Source: Luzula sylvatica (lineage: Eukaryota > Streptophyta > Magnoliopsida > Poales > Juncaceae). From it: a stretch of 64,000 bases of DNA. The notes beneath the pieces were generated by a model. It was not told the origin of the DNA. It ran no database searches and was given only the letters and a program-made list of their open reading frames with translations. The translations under genes were made by a program, and so were the position numbers. Positions 63,412-64,000 of the stretch are shown in pieces (the stretch's first letter is position 1; each line of letters begins with the position of its first letter). Where the stretch lies: positions 434,001 to 498,000 of the forward strand of contig CAMPEJ010000004.1 of the NCBI GenBank assembly GCA_946800325.1, given 5' to 3'.

Positions 63412-64000
63412 TTTTGGTGAAATGTTATGTAGTAAAAGATACGATTCAAATGATCTCAAAATACGTTATTTGAACTCCCCAAAGCATAAACAGATTGTTT
63501 TGAATCGAAAAACAAACTTTCTTAGTGTTTGTAAATTTTGGTGAAATGTTATGTGGTAAAAGATACGATTCAAATGATCTCAAAATACGTTATTTGAACT
63601 CCCCAAAGCATAAACAAATTGTTTTGAATCGAAAAACAAACTTTCTTAGTGTTTGTAAATTTTGGTAAAATGTTATGTGGTAAAAGATACGATTCAAATG
63701 ATCTCAAAATACATTATTTCAACTCCCCAAAGCATAAACATATTGTTTTGAATCGAAAAACAAACTTTCTTAGTGTTTGTAAATTTTGGTGAAATGTTAT
63801 GTGGTAAAAGATACGATCCAAATGATCTCAAAATACGTTATTTGAACTCCCCAAAGCATAAACAGATTGTTTTGAATCGAAAAACAAACTTTCTTAGTGT
63901 TTGTAAATTTTGGTGAAATGTTATGTGGTAAAAGATACGATTCAAATGATCTCAAAATACGTTATTTGAACTCCCCAAAGCATAAACAGATTGTTTTGAA
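63412..64000. repeat. Start of a further array segment, cut by the window end
   Basis: The order no longer follows what comes after block A. It has a TGTAG/CGTTAT monomer, a TGTGG monomer, a CAAATTG/GGTAAAATG/ACATT monomer, then TTTCAACTCC with CATATTG (63741) and GATCC. CATATTG together with GATCC is otherwise seen only near 18986 and 21094 in block B, so this could be the start of another B-type block. The monomer after it has GGTGAAATG rather than the B-type GGTAAAATG, so the assignment is open. Confidence 0.6.

Larger units (their letters stand above)
1..64000. repeat. 124-bp satellite DNA array filling the window
   Basis: Every base belongs to head-to-tail copies of one 124-bp monomer, all in the same orientation. 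The CCCCAAAG motif recurs at 1, 125, 249, 373 and so on to 63973, giving 516 complete monomers. Total drift from strict 124-bp phase is 12 bases, which equals the six short deletions listed separately. No stretch departs from the monomer, so there is no interrupting transposon, gene or unique sequence. Arrays of this purity are known from eukaryotic centromeres, pericentromeres and heterochromatic knobs; the centromere assignment here is inference. Because 124 is not a multiple of 3, reading frames shift at each monomer and every frame closes quickly on both strands. I do not recognise the satellite family. Confidence 0.98.

Noticed and set aside
1..64000. CRISPR array
   Set aside because: The entire 124-bp period is repeated. 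There are no short direct repeats separated by unique spacers and no cas genes.
1..64000. Telomere-like CCCCAAA motif
   Set aside because: CCCCAAAG occurs once per 124-bp monomer and not in short tandem runs, so it is part of the satellite consensus and not telomeric repeat.
1..64000. CENP-B box
   Set aside because: The monomer has GAATCGAAAAAC and TACGATTC, but no copy gives the required TTCG and CGGG half-sites at the proper spacing.
1..64000. Bacterial-style promoters, ribosome binding sites or terminators
   Set aside because: AT-rich TTTGAA and TATAAT-like strings and the small ACAAAC/GTTTGT hairpin recur in every monomer with no gene attached. They are properties of the repeat.
1..64000. 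Transposon or retroelement insertion within the array
   Set aside because: The 124-bp phase is continuous from end to end apart from 12 deleted bases in six monomers, which leaves no room for an insertion or target-site duplication.
1..64000. Plant origin from CAAAA/TTTTG motifs, which are often noted in plant satellites
   Set aside because: CTCAAAAT, GTTTTG and ATTTTGG are present, but such motifs are expected in 71% AT sequence and do not identify a kingdom.

Overview
The whole window is a single tandem satellite DNA array. It holds no credible gene, RNA gene, transposon or unique-sequence island. The unit is a 124-bp monomer with about 29% GC in its consensus. All copies lie head-to-tail in one orientation. 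Counting from the CCCCAAAG motif at base 1, there are 516 complete monomers (1..63972) and a 28-base partial one (63973..64000). The phase arithmetic closes: 516 x 124 minus 12 equals 63,972. The 12 missing bases are accounted for by three 1-bp and three 3-bp deletions. This is eukaryotic constitutive heterochromatin, most likely centromeric or pericentromeric. I do not recognise the satellite family and cannot name the organism.

Monomers differ at a limited set of diagnostic sites (numbering from CCCCAAAG): 4, 8, 15-17, 20, 43, 46, 56, 67, 77, 79, 81, 86, 88, 94, 113, 115 and 120. Following these variants by eye shows higher-order repeats (HORs) built by several rounds of tandem duplication. 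Domain I (about 1..10292) has two 17-monomer HORs (2108 bp), decayed relatives and an 11-monomer HOR (1364 bp). Domain II (10293..17481) is a tandem pair of 29-monomer blocks (3595 and 3594 bp) plus a shorter 13-monomer re-copy. Block B (18102..25414) has two 17-monomer HORs, a 14-monomer-spaced copy and a mosaic tail. Block A (25415..about 40350, about 120 monomers) contains a 13-monomer tandem pair and a 29-monomer-spaced internal duplication. Block B' (about 40416..48599) has 14-monomer HORs and overlaps a tandem 26-monomer pair. Block A' (48600..about 63411) is a near-identical copy of A.

The main result is a third tier of organisation above monomer and HOR. The B+A segment is repeated as B'+A' with a period of about 23.1 kb (23,185 bp, changing to 23,061 bp after one monomer is lost). 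A and A' share their private mutations and 3-bp deletion; I spotted only about ten single-base differences over about 15 kb. The two 88-codon open reading frames in the window are artefacts of a 1-bp deletion that makes one monomer 123 bp (41 codons) long.

All comparisons were made by reading diagnostic variants and subtracting coordinates, not by computed alignment. Boundaries are therefore accurate to about one monomer, and identity levels are estimates.
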